In this document: one piece after another, positions 1-11,541 of the stretch | How the letters are laid out: every line of letters begins with the position of its first letter | How positions within the stretch are numbered: the stretch's first letter is position 1 | Source of the DNA: Glossina fuscipes | Lineage: Eukaryota; Arthropoda; Insecta; Diptera; Glossinidae | DNA: 64,000 nt | NCBI RefSeq assembly: GCF_014805625.2 | Contig: NW_023998414.1 | Coordinates: forward strand, 42,918,319 to 42,982,318 | Direction: 5' to 3' | Position numbers and translations under genes: made by a program | Notes under the pieces: generated by a model | The model's input: only the letters and a program-made list of their open reading frames with translations | What the model was told of the DNA's origin: nothing | Databases searched by the model: none

Positions 1-54
<54 letters not shown>

Positions 55-74
55 TCTCTTCTTTTCTCTTTCTT
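1..74. repeat. (TC)n microsatellite
   Basis: Uninterrupted TC dinucleotides run from the window edge to about base 47 and then decay into TTTC/TTC variants. The tract continues outside the window. Confidence 0.97.
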
Positions 75-924
75 CCAAATCAATCGACAAAGTAGAGAGG
101 CATATTTTTTATTTTAACGACTTTGAGTTTGATTGATTAACTTGAGCTACTCGCCCTGAAAGATGTTACAAACAACTCGTTCGATAATTGCGTCTTCAAC
201 TTTGACCTCGAATGTATGCACGAATTATTAATTTCCTGTCATTCATGTTAACAAATTAAAAAAAAAATTAAAAAAAAAAAACAAAATTATGTTAATTTGT
301 TAACTTGGAGTAAAAAAAAATAAAAAATAAAAAAAAAAAGTAGTTAAAAAACAAAAAAAAGCAATTGTTCCATCAACGGGAATATATCATTTACGCATAT
401 GTGTGCATGCTTGTGCATTGCGCTTGGCAATTGTCGGCTTGTTGACCCAGATCACCCAGATAGGGGATACGTTTTGATTGAAAATTGAGAAATTCGATCC
501 AACGTTTCTTCATATCATTGATAAAAGCATTTGAAAAGTTGCGATAAATGCTTTCGTTTTCGCTTTCCATTTAACAGAAACTCTTTTTTTTATGGGATTT
601 TCTTATGTTGTTCTTAAAATGAACGGGCAAATTATAGCTTCCTAAACATTCAAACTTATGTGAGACCTGGCGAAATAGCTTTGCATTTTAATAGATGGCT
701 TAGCTAAGAGGAAAAACTTCTTGGCATTTTATATTTTAAGTAAAACAAGCATATACATGTATAAATGTGGATGTGTATTTGATCGATAGTCTTTTGCCAT
801 TCGTCTAGTAAAACCATGCCATCAATGACATCAATTAAGATCATCTACGGTTTCTAGATAAAAAACTGAATTAAGTTAAGATTTTCATAGAATTCTTTTG
901 AAGTCAGTCCTACATCATACATAG
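75..924. other. Gene-free AT-rich stretch
   Basis: I see no supported gene here. Bases 255-360 are A-rich low complexity. The rest is unique-looking AT-rich DNA with frequent stops in all frames. Confidence 0.6.
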
Positions 925-1033
925 GAAAGCTCTACAGACGGTGCAGCAAATAATGCGAGGCAAAGAACTGATTATAGAGGAAATGCATCGAAAGCTCTCA
1001 GCCAAGCTGGACGAAAAGAGCCGGACTCATTAA
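925..1033 (+). CDS. Candidate terminal exon, helical C-terminus (unrecognised)
   Basis: After a modest acceptor (ACATCATACATAG) one frame runs 35 codons to TAA. It begins with the last base of a split codon. The translation is hydrophilic and helix-like, with blocks such as ALQTVQQIMRGKEL and EEMHRKLSAKLDEKSRTH. A second frame of the same segment is also open and serine-rich, so the reading frame is not certain. The polypyrimidine tract is weak and no poly(A) signal lies close downstream. I do not recognise the family. It could be a decayed transposon fragment or a chance reading. Confidence 0.22.
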
Positions 1034-2303
1034 AGACGTTGTCGCTGGACGGAGATGCCTTTCCTATTAAGCAATTCTGGACGATTTATATCATTGTCAC
1101 GATTCGGTCGCATTAGTCGTAGCCGGCAGGCAATGCGAGATTGGAGAACTGTGACGACATGCAACTCCATTCCAACCTCGCTTAGAACAAATCATTACCT
1201 TATGCAGCATCACCGTTTGTGTAGTGTCGTCTATGTGATCAGTTTTTCATTCTCAACTCTCTCTCCCCAATTTCTTCGAAAAGTGTTCAATTTTGTTTCA
1301 GATCAGCAACGGCTCATAAATAGAACCTCAAGCCATTTAGGTGTTTACCGTTTACTCATGTGATACCTGCCAAAATATCGACCATCGTTTTGTAGATAGC
1401 CTTATGCAACTGGTTCAAAACTAGTGTCCAGTCATCGTTTACCTTCGCAGCGATGTCTCGTTTGGTTTACCAATTTTTTTGTCGAATGTCGATCGATCAG
1501 GGTAGACGCGGCAAACCACAATGAATATTATGGGGATGTACTCTTCAGCCTAAAAAGCGCTACCGCATAAGCGACTTTTTTTCAGAAATTTGATTCATTT
1601 TCAAAACCCACTGTTGCGGTTACTTTCGACAGAATTAACAAAATGTGTATACTGGTGGTTTCTTTTTTCGATTATCTACAGTCTGTAGACTGTCACATTT
1701 CACACGTGCTATGCTATCATCATGCTGTCATAGGGTTTATATTACCATAGTTATGCGGCTGTAAAGGCATTGTTTTACATAACTATAGGTGATGCGTCTC
1801 ATCACGATTTTTCAAAAGAAGAAAAGAAACATTTTTTATGCCTGCCTCGAACGTAACGAAGACAATAAATAAATGTTATAAATAAAACCGAGTTAAGAGT
1901 AACGATAATATTCAACGCAAATAATGTTGAGGTAGAATGTACATCATAGAGCCTAGAACAAAATTATAAAGAGCAATAGATAGAATAACATAATGGGGAA
2001 TAAGGAGAAGAGCAAGACAAAGAGAGTGATCACATTTAGAAAAAAAATAAAAATTTTCCACTCAATTCATTAATTTCGAGTAACAACATGTAAAAAGACA
2101 ACAACAACAAAGTGAAAGATATGTAAGCCGCCCTCATTGCTTTGTATATTAGTCGTGTTTCTTAAGAAAGAAGGAAATGGCATTGAAAAACCTTTTTGAA
2201 AAGTTTCGTCTATTGTCGCTAAACGATTTTCGGTACTATTTTAAACACACTGTAAACGAAGGCATAGACAGTAAAATGGACCATTTATTGTATGCCTATT
2301 GTT
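1034..2303. other. Gene-free stretch
   Basis: A 102-codon open frame at 1055-1363 (+) overlaps the exon candidate in another frame and has no splice or homology support. The rest is AT-rich with several AATAAA-like hexamers near 1865-1885, and nothing else is supported. Confidence 0.5.
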
Positions 2304-2358
2304 CCTATGATGATAGCGATGATGGCGATGATGGCGATGATGGCGATGCTGATGATAA
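2304..2358. repeat. Nine-base GAT/GGC minisatellite
   Basis: The unit GATGATGGC is repeated about five times with point changes. In one frame it would encode D-D-G repeats, but the surrounding 64-codon frame has no other support as a gene. Confidence 0.85.
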
Positions 2359-2703
2359 TGGGGGAAAATGAAGAGGTGACGGCAAGCTAGTAAAACATTT
2401 GTATATTGTACTATACACGTTGTTGTTTCAATTGCTGTTGTTGTTATTATAGTTGTTGTTATAGTTGTTTTTATAAGTATTACACAAATCTATATAAAAC
2501 ATGGAAAAGTTTATGCTCATTTTAGTTTCAAAACAGCAACTGCTCTTCCTCAAACTACGTTTTCTTCTCCTTCGTTTCACATTCACAGTCGGAATTATAA
2601 CGGACAACTTTCTTCGTCAAAGTAATGGTGAGAAAACTTATAGTTACATCGTGTGTAGCAATAGCGTATAGAGTGGAAGAGTTACTTACAAACAAAGAAG
2701 AAA

Positions 2704-2770
2704 ATGGAAGTTATTGAAACGTCCATAAAGCTTACTGCTTACGTTTGTCCAAAAACGATACGCGAGGGAG
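2704..2770 (+). CDS. Candidate first coding exon (unrecognised protein)
   Basis: An ATG in good context (A at -3, G at +4) opens 22 codons beginning MEVIETSIKLTAYVCPK. The frame runs into a near-consensus donor, GGGAG followed by GTAAGTAAC, and leaves one base (G) of a split codon. The next exon candidate at 4656 begins with two bases (TG), so joining them keeps the frame and makes a valine codon. About 100 bases upstream, at 2589-2627, a 39-base segment lies between a strong acceptor (TTTCACATTCACAG) and GTGAGA. It could be an upstream or alternative micro-exon. I do not recognise the protein; the pairing with 4656 is inference from phase and splice strength. Confidence 0.35.
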
Positions 2771-2895
2771 GTAAGTAACAGAGAGTTTGATAATACACTG
2801 CAGACAGTAGAAGTACGACAGGAGTGCAGCTGAAGGTTCGAATTGAATTTATTACTTTACCAGCCATTTAAACTAAACCAAATGTATTATAAGCA

Positions 2896-2957
2896 AACAC
2901 ACACACACACATACACACACATACATACATACATACATACATATATGTATATATATG
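2896..2957. repeat. (CA)n/(CATA)n microsatellite
   Basis: CA repeats pass into CATA repeats and then TATA-type sequence. Confidence 0.95.
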
Positions 2958-3305
2958 CACGCGCGGAAACATTAAGGCAGCCCGTAAATGAGTAAAAGGA
3001 AATTTAAGAAAATTATGAGTAAATTTTGAATAAATTTAAATTATTTTAATATAATTGTTCTTCTTTTTCTTTTTTCGTACATTGTTTTATATTTTAATGA
3101 TTATTATTAGCCGTATAACCTATACGATATATAAGGAAAAATAACGGCGAAAAAAAAGAGGGAAAAAAAATCAAATTTACATAAATGATTAAAAACATTA
3201 AACAAAAGCCATTCAATCCAACAAGCATAAGTACATAGATATGTATGTAGTGATATATATATCCATACATATATATGCGTATTCAACATCGCACCTAATG
3301 TCTGG

Positions 3306-3360
3306 TCATCATCATCATCATCATTATCATCATCGTCATCATCATCATCATCATCATCAT
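3306..3360. repeat. (ATC)n microsatellite
   Basis: About 18 ATC triplets with single-base interruptions. On the minus strand they read as an aspartate run inside a 123-codon frame that I regard as spurious. Confidence 0.95.
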
Positions 3361-3722
3361 TGTGATTATCACCAAAAGGCACTACACTACTGTCTATAAT
3401 ATGAGTGTACACATAAGCACATCTACTATACTGAACAAAACCGATGTGCAAGGAATGAAAATAAAAATGACCCAACATTTTGTAAATGTTGTTTTTGTAT
3501 TTGTAATGGATGTTTTGTTTGGCATTTAAAAAACGTGAACCACTTGACTGTCTCTCTCCCTTTCTCTTTGCCAGTTCACATAATCTCTCGTTTATTTCAT
3601 CAGCTCCATTCGATGCAAGGTTGTTATTGTTGTTGTCTTATTTTTTTTGTATTTTACTATCATAATAAAAAAGTGACCGAATATGGTGAAATTGAGCCTG
3701 AATAAATATACAAATTGGCAAA

Positions 3723-3734
3723 AAATATATATAT

Positions 3735-3766
<32 letters not shown>

Positions 3767-3905
3767 TTTTTAATAATAATATATATATATATATGTATAT
3801 ACATATAAAATAACAAACACACATACATATATATAAACCTATATATATATATATACATACATACATACATACATACATAAATACATACATACATAAATAC
3901 ACAAA
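3723..3905. repeat. Compound (AT)n/(ATAC)n tract
   Basis: Alternating TA blocks, T-rich spacers, then ATAC tetranucleotides. It accounts for several overlapping tyrosine/isoleucine-rich frames on the minus strand, which are not genes. Confidence 0.95.
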
Positions 3906-4655
3906 TAACATATAAAAAATGAACACGGTCTAAAAGTCAAGTGGTCACTTTTTGTTTGATATATAAAATAATTTTCTCCCATTTCTCCGCTTGTTTGTCG
4001 AACTGAAGGGTTGCTGAAATTGGCGGAAAAAATATACAAAAAAAGGAAAAAAAAGCAAAAAAGAAATAAATAAATAACAGGAACAACAACAATAACCGAA
4101 AGCTATGTAAAATTTTCATTATTATTGTAAATGGTTTTTTTTTTCTTTAATTGTATTATCTGAAAAAACATTTATTTAAAATAAAACGCAAAACAACGAG
4201 ACTAGGGAAAGAGTTCGGCTAACCAGTTCATCATCCCTCGAATTGCTGCCAATATGTATATTATTATATGTGGCTTTTAGGTACCGCTATAATAGGACCC
4301 TATATAGGCCGGTGGCCAATGTTTTTCATCTTTTTTGCATGTCCAGCGTCTAGAAGTAGGATAAATGTAAAAATAAAAACCATTAATTATGATCATGCCG
4401 AGTATTGAGACGTTCGTGTTCTTATTTTTATCCTTCACACATTGTTGCAGGTATGTCACAATTATTAATAATAAAAAGTTCCCCTCTCATCTCATCCTAT
4501 CTGTCATCATATCATATGTTGTATATTATTATTAATACCAGAAAATGAATATCATCATAAATGGCATTATAGAATATAATGCATACGTGTTCTGCACCCT
4601 CTGATACCTCTTGCTCAAGCAGTCCTTTTTTTTTTTTTTGTTCTTTTCACTCAAG

Positions 4656-4765
4656 TGGTGTCGTCTATACGTTTAAGAAGGAACAGCTGCAAGCGGATGC
4701 TGTTTTTTAACACAAAATCGGAACACCAGCAAAGTGCCAGCGAAGCCTTGGCAACCATCTATTCG
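4656..4765 (+). CDS. Candidate internal exon (unrecognised protein)
   Basis: A very strong acceptor (a long T tract, then GTTCTTTTCACTCAAG) precedes 110 bases that stay open in one frame. The segment ends at a codon boundary before GTATGC, an acceptable donor. It starts with two bases of a split codon, matching the one base left by the 2704-2770 exon. The 36 codons include RLRRNSCKRMLFFNTK and a polar HQQSASEALATIYS end. No domain is recognised. A second frame is open only over the first third. The splice sites and phase fit make it the better of the unsupported exons, but homology is lacking. Confidence 0.35.
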
Positions 4766-4964
4766 GTATGCTATTCTATACGCTACCCTATAATACTATA
4801 CCGCATATATCTGTCTTTTCCAATCATAATCACTTCATACTCTATAAGTGAATTAAACTGTAAAATTCAATGTAAAATAAGTTGGGCAAGGTCAAGCATT
4901 TGAATACTCGAACATCCTAAGTTAATACTTTTGTTAGTCAATATAAAATATCACATTTTTTCGC

Positions 4965-5700
4965 ATTTACAGAACCACTTTTCACAGGAATTCTTATATG
5001 GGGGGGAGGAGCAAAAGCTGAACCGATGTGAGTTTTGAATCTCTTCTTTGGCCAATCCATATATGTTGCTCTTTACCCGATTATCTTGAAAAACGCGAAG
5101 CATTCGATTATTTTGGCATATAAGCACTTGCTTGCGATGCGAGCACTTATATAGTAGCGTGTACGCGTAAATCTATATGGTTAAAAGTTAACACAATGAG
5201 TTTGTCTGCCAAATCCCTGTTCTGATCAAAATTTAGGAAACTTAATTTGCTCTCAAGAAATTTTATTATTTTTCATTTCCCATCATAAAAACTAGAAATT
5301 AGACTTTCTCTTCATACAAGGGCTTGCTTTCCATGATCACCCCTACATACATTCTTATATGCGCTAGTATCCAAAAATAGGGCCTGCATGATTCAAATTT
5401 GGTTAGGTTGATTTCTTTATTAATTTGCTATCGCTTTGAAATATTGAAAATTGCACCTTCTTACCTTATAAAGATTCACTTTTCATAGGCATAGTTATGT
5501 GAGAGGGGGGTTCAAAAAGTTGCCTCATCCGAAGCAAAGTTTTCACACTAATTTAGAATGCCAAAGTACTATAACCCGTCGGCTTTTGCCAGCAAATTTG
5601 GAAAATTGAAATTTTTTATCCATATAAAGTCTTTTCAAAATAAATCGTGATCCGGACGGAGGGACGGACAGATGAACAGAAAAGCTTATCGATGATTCTG
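4965..5700 (+). repeat. Dispersed repeat family B, copy 1
   Basis: This copy contains the phrases CATATAAAGTC, TATGTGAGAGGGGGG, AAAAAGTTGCC and a GGACGGAGGGACGGACAGA tail. The same order of phrases occurs at 19380-19650 and 39040-39845. The copy is diverged, with two partial repetitions of the CTTATATGGGG-type motif near 4995 and 5505. Its transposition mechanism is unknown to me. Confidence 0.55.
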
Positions 5701-7455
5701 ATTCGACCAGTATCTGAGTGTTTCATATATCCGCAAAAACTTAATGTACGCTGAAAATCTCTCCAATCTACTCGTATATCCCGCCCATGAGGTGTAAAAA
5801 AGCAAATACGATCTTACTATTTTCGGTTAGCATATTGCAAGAACCCATTTCTTGATATAGGTACGCCGGGGACTTAGTAAAAATCACCAGATTACTAACG
5901 AGACATATTCCAGCAGCTGTTCCTTTAAGCGTCTATCTATCAAGAGCACGCAAAGTAGCAAACATTCCTTTAACCTTCATTTGACCGACACGTTCTTGGT
6001 AAGCAAGTCAGGTTTTGATGCAGCGCATGCTGATTCATTACACGTAATCATAATCATTTCTACATAACGTCGTTTTTCGCCCATCGGGAATGGTTGGTGG
6101 AGTATGCTTCAAACGCATAAATATGTGATTTGGCTTAAACGACTTTATATCATTAATTTACCGATTAAGTAAAGTCAAACCAATTATATATCTATAGGGG
6201 TATGTGTAGAGGTACAGAGAGGAGTACCTGGTTGCTTTGTAATATCGGCAGATCCGTCAAAAATGCTTCAACACAACTTTCAACGCTTATCCTCTTAATT
6301 ATTACCTTTGGATGCCACTAAACTCAATTCTCTAAAATATTCTTACTTGCTTAAGTTAATGATAAATTATTTATTACCAAATTGTGCATAGTTTTCGCTT
6401 TTCTTTTTAGAAAAATTTGTTCAATTTTATTACTCAACATTATCTAAATATATTCACACATACAATAGGGTCAATAGAAACTTAGCCTACGAACGATTTG
6501 CTAACCGCTTCGCCCACCATTGATTGATGGATTGATCCCTCGCTTTGTAGGATCTAGAAATATGGAACGTAGATCCCGCAAGATACTAATAATATTCTTT
6601 ATGGACATAACATTCCGTATCTGTCGTCTCTTCTTATTCGAGCCATCAGGGTGGTATAACTGATTATAGCAATTTGGCGTAAATATATACATATATATAT
6701 ATTAGTTGATGGCGACTAACGAGTTTTAAAATAGACTCAATTCGATTAAATTCGATTTGTTCCTTTTCTTAGTGGGAGCCATCGAGGGCCAGAGCTTATT
6801 GCAATCGTTTAATTAGCCATCAGTCTTCTTAGCCACTTTGATGGAACTCGTCTGGTTGAGTCAGTAAAGAAATTTATTGTAAAGTATCTCTAGTTGTTCA
6901 ATTTAAGAGTAACGGTACACGGCCGAGTTTGCTGAAACTTAAATAATATACGCAAATATACGTTACACCATTTATGCTACAAGATAGATTAAGCTGAGGC
7001 GTAATTTTTCACGTTTTATGATCAAAATTGTTCCAGAATAATAATTCGATAAGTAAAAGTACCGGGCCAAGTGCGCACTATAAGGATGGATCTTGTCACG
7101 AAAAACAAGTCTTTATACGGTATTAAACGGTCAGCCTTAGCCAGCTGTCACACTTTGAAAGCCTTTCATAAATTTCTGTAGAATTAGCATAGCTTCCGTC
7201 ATGCCGATACTTTGCCGAAATAGTTGAAACACAAAGGAAGTTTTCAAAAAGCAAAGCTGACGAGAAATTTACGAAAAATGAAAAACTGACTTAGAATCTT
7301 TAGAATTAACTTATATTAAATATAACTTTATTCTTTTGCAAGCTTTCCCTCTACGTGGCAGTCTATGAAAATTTTTCCATAAAACCCATATGTGATATAA
7401 TGTATGAAATCAATCATGACCAAAAGGTCAATAATTCACGATCTGATATGTAATA
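5701..7455. other. Gene-free stretch
   Basis: A 63-codon minus frame at 6501-6692, rich in R/K/I, is the only mildly protein-like part. It has no splice or homology support. Otherwise there are stops in all frames. Confidence 0.5.
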
Positions 7456-7456
7456 A

Positions 7457-8190
7457 CTTTATTAATAACAAATAAGAAAATTATATCAAGCTGTCGCTGA
7501 ACCTTTTATACCAAGCACAGTCATCCTAGAAACGACTGAACGAAAGGACTGAAAAAATAAATTTTCATCCTGCATAATATTGGGTGGGCGTGGGTGATTT
7601 TGTCTATTTTTGTAGAATATGTGTAGCGAGTGTTCTCAGTTTTTTCTCATTGTAAGCCTGTTTTTTGACCGCTTAGGTCGTTTTCAACGTCTTTGTAAAT
7701 TTTCTAGGCGACACATTGGGCGAGCCAACAGACGGACATTCTTAATTCATTCAACCATTCTGCATTTACATTTATCCGGAATGTTTGTACTTTATAGTGT
7801 TTTTGAAGCTTACTTCCGAACGTTATAAAGATTTTGACACATGACAATTAAGTGAATGGGCATAGACGGTTTTTCTTATTTTTGCGTAAGTACTATAACG
7901 TCACCTATGGAAAGTGTACTTATATATTTACATGTGCAGTTTCTGGATAGTGCGCAAAATAACAATTTTGTTTTACTTTTCGAAAGCAAGGATATTCTCA
8001 GTTGAGATAATACTATACGCGCGTCCTTCAAACGATTTGGCCCGTTCTCAATACAAACGTGCGTGCAAAAACTTTCAGAATTGCTGTCAAACTTGAAGTC
8101 GATAGCTATATTTTACAAGTGGACAGATGGAAGCATGGACATGCTTAAATCGATTTAGAATTTGGTGCTAATCAAAAATATATATACTTT
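7457..8190 (+). repeat. Dispersed repeat family A, copy 1
   Basis: The head AAATAAGAAAATTATAT resembles the heads at 52531, 57757 and 60216 (consensus near AAGTAAGAAARTTATATTCG). It is followed by GGGTGGGCGTGGGTGATTTT, CAACAGACGGACATTC and, near 8092, TTGAAGTCGATAGCTATATT with a GGACAGATGG tail. The family looks non-autonomous: no conserved frame is seen. Repeats of this kind are common in fruit-fly introns (recollection, not checked). Confidence 0.5.
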
Positions 8191-9230
8191 TTGGGGTTTC
8201 TGAAGCTTCTCCTATCTTATACGCCTATAACTCTCATCCTTTCGATGATGGTTATAACAGTGCATCATAACGTTCAATCCAATCTTCCAATATTTTTCTT
8301 ATATTTAGAGATTCTCAAAGTTATAAAATTCGATATTGAAAACTGAAACCCGACACTTGCCGCAAATAATAAATAAATCCACGCCTAAGTTGTACATGTC
8401 AGGTTTGATGCCCAGATCTGCCGGCTTATAGAAGCAAAAACGGCACAAAGAAACTCTTCACAAACTATTTGGCTACTAATTAGAAATTGATCACTAAGCT
8501 ATGCTCGAGCTGTAGAAGAACTTTTTAAGGAAACTTTGACAAAGAGAAATTCATAGGCAAAGGCCTGATAATTATGAAGTGGAGCTTTATGTCCACTTCT
8601 AAGTGCAACGAAATATTTTGCATAATATAAAAAAGAAAAGCGAAACATTTAAAGCGAATGAAGTGCAAAACAAAAGTAAATGCTTAAATGAATGCACAAG
8701 AAGAAAAAATATTAATCTAGTTTTAGGGGCAAAGTAATGTACATAGCTAAGTAACGGCACCTCTATTAAATTTTTTAATCAAATTTCATTCATTATTCTA
8801 TAGCCGGCTTGTAAAAGTTACATTGCTTGACACGTCCTAGTAATTTTTACATTTATTAGTTTATTTGCTTCAATAGCCATGAAGAGAGGCTGGAATGTGT
8901 TGGCAAAAAGAAAAGAGTAAAAGCAAAGAACAATTTTTGCTTTTTTAATATGCTGAACCCAAACAAACGAATGCAATAAAATTTGCAAAATAGAAGCAAA
9001 GGTACATATTCGTATAGTTTCGCTGTGCCTGCATTTTTATTTTTTAAGCGCCATCTTCATGTCACATTACATGGTGACTTTTATAAATGAAAAAATCAGC
9101 TGTTCGTTCGTATACTAACAATGTACGTACATAGCCAGGTGCTTACTAATTTGTTTGGTGCGCGTTTTCTATTTTGTTTGTGCTCTTTATTAAAATCGAA
9201 AAGAATCGCTACAATTTCTAATAATTTCTG
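8191..9230. other. Gene-free stretch
   Basis: AT-rich DNA with no long frame, no recognised transposon motif and no long tandem repeat. Confidence 0.5.
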
Positions 9231-9323
9231 TTTAGAGTCAATCGCATAAATATAAATATGGCGAGCACTGACTTTTCAGAACTGTTTGCTAAAATGAGTT
9301 ACATGAGTGATAGAACAACCTAC

Positions 9324-9430
9324 CTGTAGAACAGCATTCGCATAACTTGCTTGAATGTAAAGGTGATCTACTGTGTGCGTCTCTGGAATGCAACAGAACC
9401 TTGCTTGTAGATTAGCGCACGGCAACAAGG
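9324..9430 (-). CDS. Candidate internal exon, cysteine-containing (unrecognised)
   Basis: On the minus strand a strong acceptor (TATTTTCACGCCCCTCAG) and a strong donor (CTACAG then GTAGGT) bound 107 bases. One frame is open throughout: two bases of a split codon plus 35 codons, ending at a codon boundary. The other two frames contain stops. The peptide includes LLPCANLQARFCCIPE and DHLYIQASYANAVLQ. It lies 3' of the poly(A) signal of the small gene at 9957-10195, so it would belong to a different transcript. On the + strand a 23-codon frame from the ATG at 9258, behind a good acceptor at 9235, overlaps the donor end. Both cannot easily be coding. Confidence 0.38.
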
Positions 9431-9863
9431 CTGAGGGGCGTGAAAATACAAAATTGTCAAGTAAGTGATAAATGCGTGTGTGCACAACTTTGATCTGTTG
9501 ACTTCAATTCTAATAACCGTTTTTTTTTTTTTTTGTTAACGGTAATGTTAGCGTTGAAAGTCGTCGTATATGTGTGTAAGGTTGTGCGCTTATCTCAGCT
9601 AAATAATCAATACTCGCATAGTAATGTATGCACATATGAGTGAAATAAAAATTGAGAATTTATTCTACACCAGTTCTGCAAACAGTGAAGATTGCGTAGC
9701 AGCTGCACAGATTGACTGACACTAATATTCTAGTCTAGCAGCCAAGAAAAACTGCATGCGTTCCGAGATGACATTTGCTTAAAATTATCCACTCCAGTCC
9801 AATACAATTTTTAATCCAAACTTTAACTTTACAACAAAAAAATTGATTTGATTTTTTTTATTA

Positions 9864-9869
9864 TTTATT
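9864..9869 (-). promoter_or_regulatory. Poly(A) signal of the MGCCC gene
   Basis: AATAAA on the minus strand lies about 90 bases past the TAA of the gene ending at 9957. That is normal for a short insect 3' UTR and supports that stop as a true gene end. Confidence 0.55.
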
Positions 9870-9956
9870 CTAAGGAGAATTCAAATAAAATAACAGAGGT
9901 GAAGAATATTAAAGGTTAGAAGTAATTTTAAACTTTTCTCGTAACTAGTTAAGAGT

Positions 9957-10195
9957 TTAATCCGCGTCTAAACCTTTATTAATGGCTCCCTGAGCATACG
10001 GTTGGGTGCTCTCTGCCACTGCATTCGCTTTGTGCTCACGAGGAATGTTGCTTTGTGAAGCTGGCGGGACATTTGCTAAATCCACGGATCGTCTAACGCC
10101 TGTAATTGTTCAAATTTTTTACTTTAATCATTTTCCTAGAAGAAAGTGACGAAATCCAATGACATTTTATTTAACTTACTACAACAACAACCCAT
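9957..10195 (-). CDS. Small two-exon protein with MGCCC lipidation start
   Basis: The coding sequence joins 10195-10180 to 10099-9957 on the minus strand. Exon 1 has an ATG in good context (A at -3, G at +4) and encodes MGCCC plus one base. The donor is GTAAGT. The 80-base intron ends TTACAG, and the two bases GC complete a serine codon. Exon 2 then runs 46 more codons to TAA, giving 52 residues. An AATAAA follows about 90 bases on. Glycine 2, three adjacent cys and serine 6 form a typical N-myristoylation plus palmitoylation signal, so the protein probably sits on the inner face of a membrane. The remainder is hydrophilic (NVPPASQSNIPREHKA, then an acidic end GLDAD), has no membrane segment and looks disordered. 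No family is recognised and no partner is evident. An upstream in-frame region has no earlier ATG before a stop at 10262. An alternative acceptor inside the intron would give a 42-base intron and an immediate stop. The gene could still be non-functional; conservation in related flies would decide. Confidence 0.6.
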
Positions 10196-10524
10196 AATAT
10201 ATATATATATTTGTGTCTTTCCCAGACGATCTTCGACGATGCTCGACGTGATTAAGAAATTTCAAAAAGTTAAAATATCGTTATTAATAGAAAGAGTAAT
10301 TATTTGATTATATCAACCAAGGAATTTTTATTAACACTGTTGCTGATGTAAAAGTGAAGAAACTAAAGTAATTATAAATTTTTTTTTTTTGAAAAAATAA
10401 TTGATAAGATTTGAAGTTTTTATCAAATGATTAATTTTTTGAGTGCCTATCGATCATGCATGGTAGGGAAAAAATAAAGGCGGACATGGTTTCATAAATG
10501 AAATATACATATTATATATTTATA

Positions 10525-10973
10525 CAGTGGTGGCCACGAGTTTAGCACACTTCGTACCTATTGTTCTCAAAAGCAAATATGCTTTTCTAATTATCATCAA
10601 CGATTCTAATATTTGTCCTCAAGTGTAGCGTGCGGCGTGATCAGCATGCATCGTTATTTTCTTTTTATTCCTCAGATGTGCTCAATGTCAAAGACCCAGA
10701 ACAAACGACCCGTAAGGAGTACTCATTAATTTATGGTGCGTCTGCAACCGATCCATATATAAGCTCAACGATAATTCATTTGCAGACGGAAATCCAGAAG
10801 ACTTATTGTCCAGACTTTCTTTTCGTGAGGAACTTTCAAATGCATCCAAACAACCAAAGAAAAGTAATGTTACCTGAACTTCAGATCATGGTTAACTCGA
10901 CTCGAAAACCCAAACAAGTGTTCGCCTAATAAAGGCACATGTACTAAATGCGCTAAATTCATGTTCACCACTG
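10525..10973. mobile_element. Tc1-type non-autonomous element with TIRs and TA duplication
   Basis: The left end CAGTGGTGGCCACGAGTTTA and the right end, read on the minus strand as CAGTGGTGAACATGAATTTA, are imperfect inverted repeats. Both start with CAGTG as in Tc1 elements, and each is flanked by TA. The element is 449 bases, too short for a transposase. An internal 99-codon frame (10630-10929, +) has no DDE motifs that I can see. It inserted into an (AT)n tract, and the right-hand flank is (AT)n. Orientation is undefined. Confidence 0.75.
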
Positions 10974-10977
10974 TATA

Positions 10978-11016
<39 letters not shown>
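10974..11016. repeat. (AT)n tract flanking the Tc1-type element
   Basis: TA dinucleotides start at the target-site duplication and continue for about 40 bases. Confidence 0.9.
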
Positions 11017-11019
<3 letters not shown>

Positions 11020-11384
11020 CAAAGTAAATAGCAGTACAACTGATATGAGAATCAACATTTAAAGCAATGAACGACCCTTACGTTATTTTTGCCGGCCTAT
11101 TGGAGAAAACGTATTCAATAAGATTGTAGTTATTTATTTACAGCTCAAGTATGAATTGGGATTATTTAAAATTGCTTTAAATTTTGTTTTTTTCTTTTTT
11201 TTTTCATAAAAAATTAATTTAAAATATAAAAAGAAAAAATGACTGATAAATGTCTACTAATTAATTTACGAAGTAAATTTCACATTTTTGTTTAAAGAAA
11301 CACTTACAAAAAAGAAAAACATATAAATTACCATCCATTTAATAAAATAACTTTTTCCCATCTCCCAGTTACAACTGTATCCAG

Positions 11385-11502
11385 TTTTTTTTTTTTTTTT
11401 TTTTTTCAAAGAGAGTAAAAAAAAAAAAATTAAATTGATTTCCTTCTTTTTGCCTCATCAAAGTTAGTTGACGTCATTTTTTTTTTTTTTTTTTTTTACA
11501 TA

Positions 11503-11540
<38 letters not shown>
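11385..11540. repeat. Poly(T) and (TA)n low-complexity block
   Basis: T tracts at 11385-11406 and 11477-11497, an A tract near 11419, and a (TA)n run at 11504-11540. Flanking DNA from 11020 to 12640 is similarly A/T-rich with several T10+ runs, and I see no gene in it. Confidence 0.9.

Positions 11541-11541
<1 letters not shown>

Noticed and set aside
3107..3478. 123-codon minus frame with an aspartate run
   Set aside because: The run is the (ATC)n microsatellite; flanks are AT-rich with no splice sites or domain.
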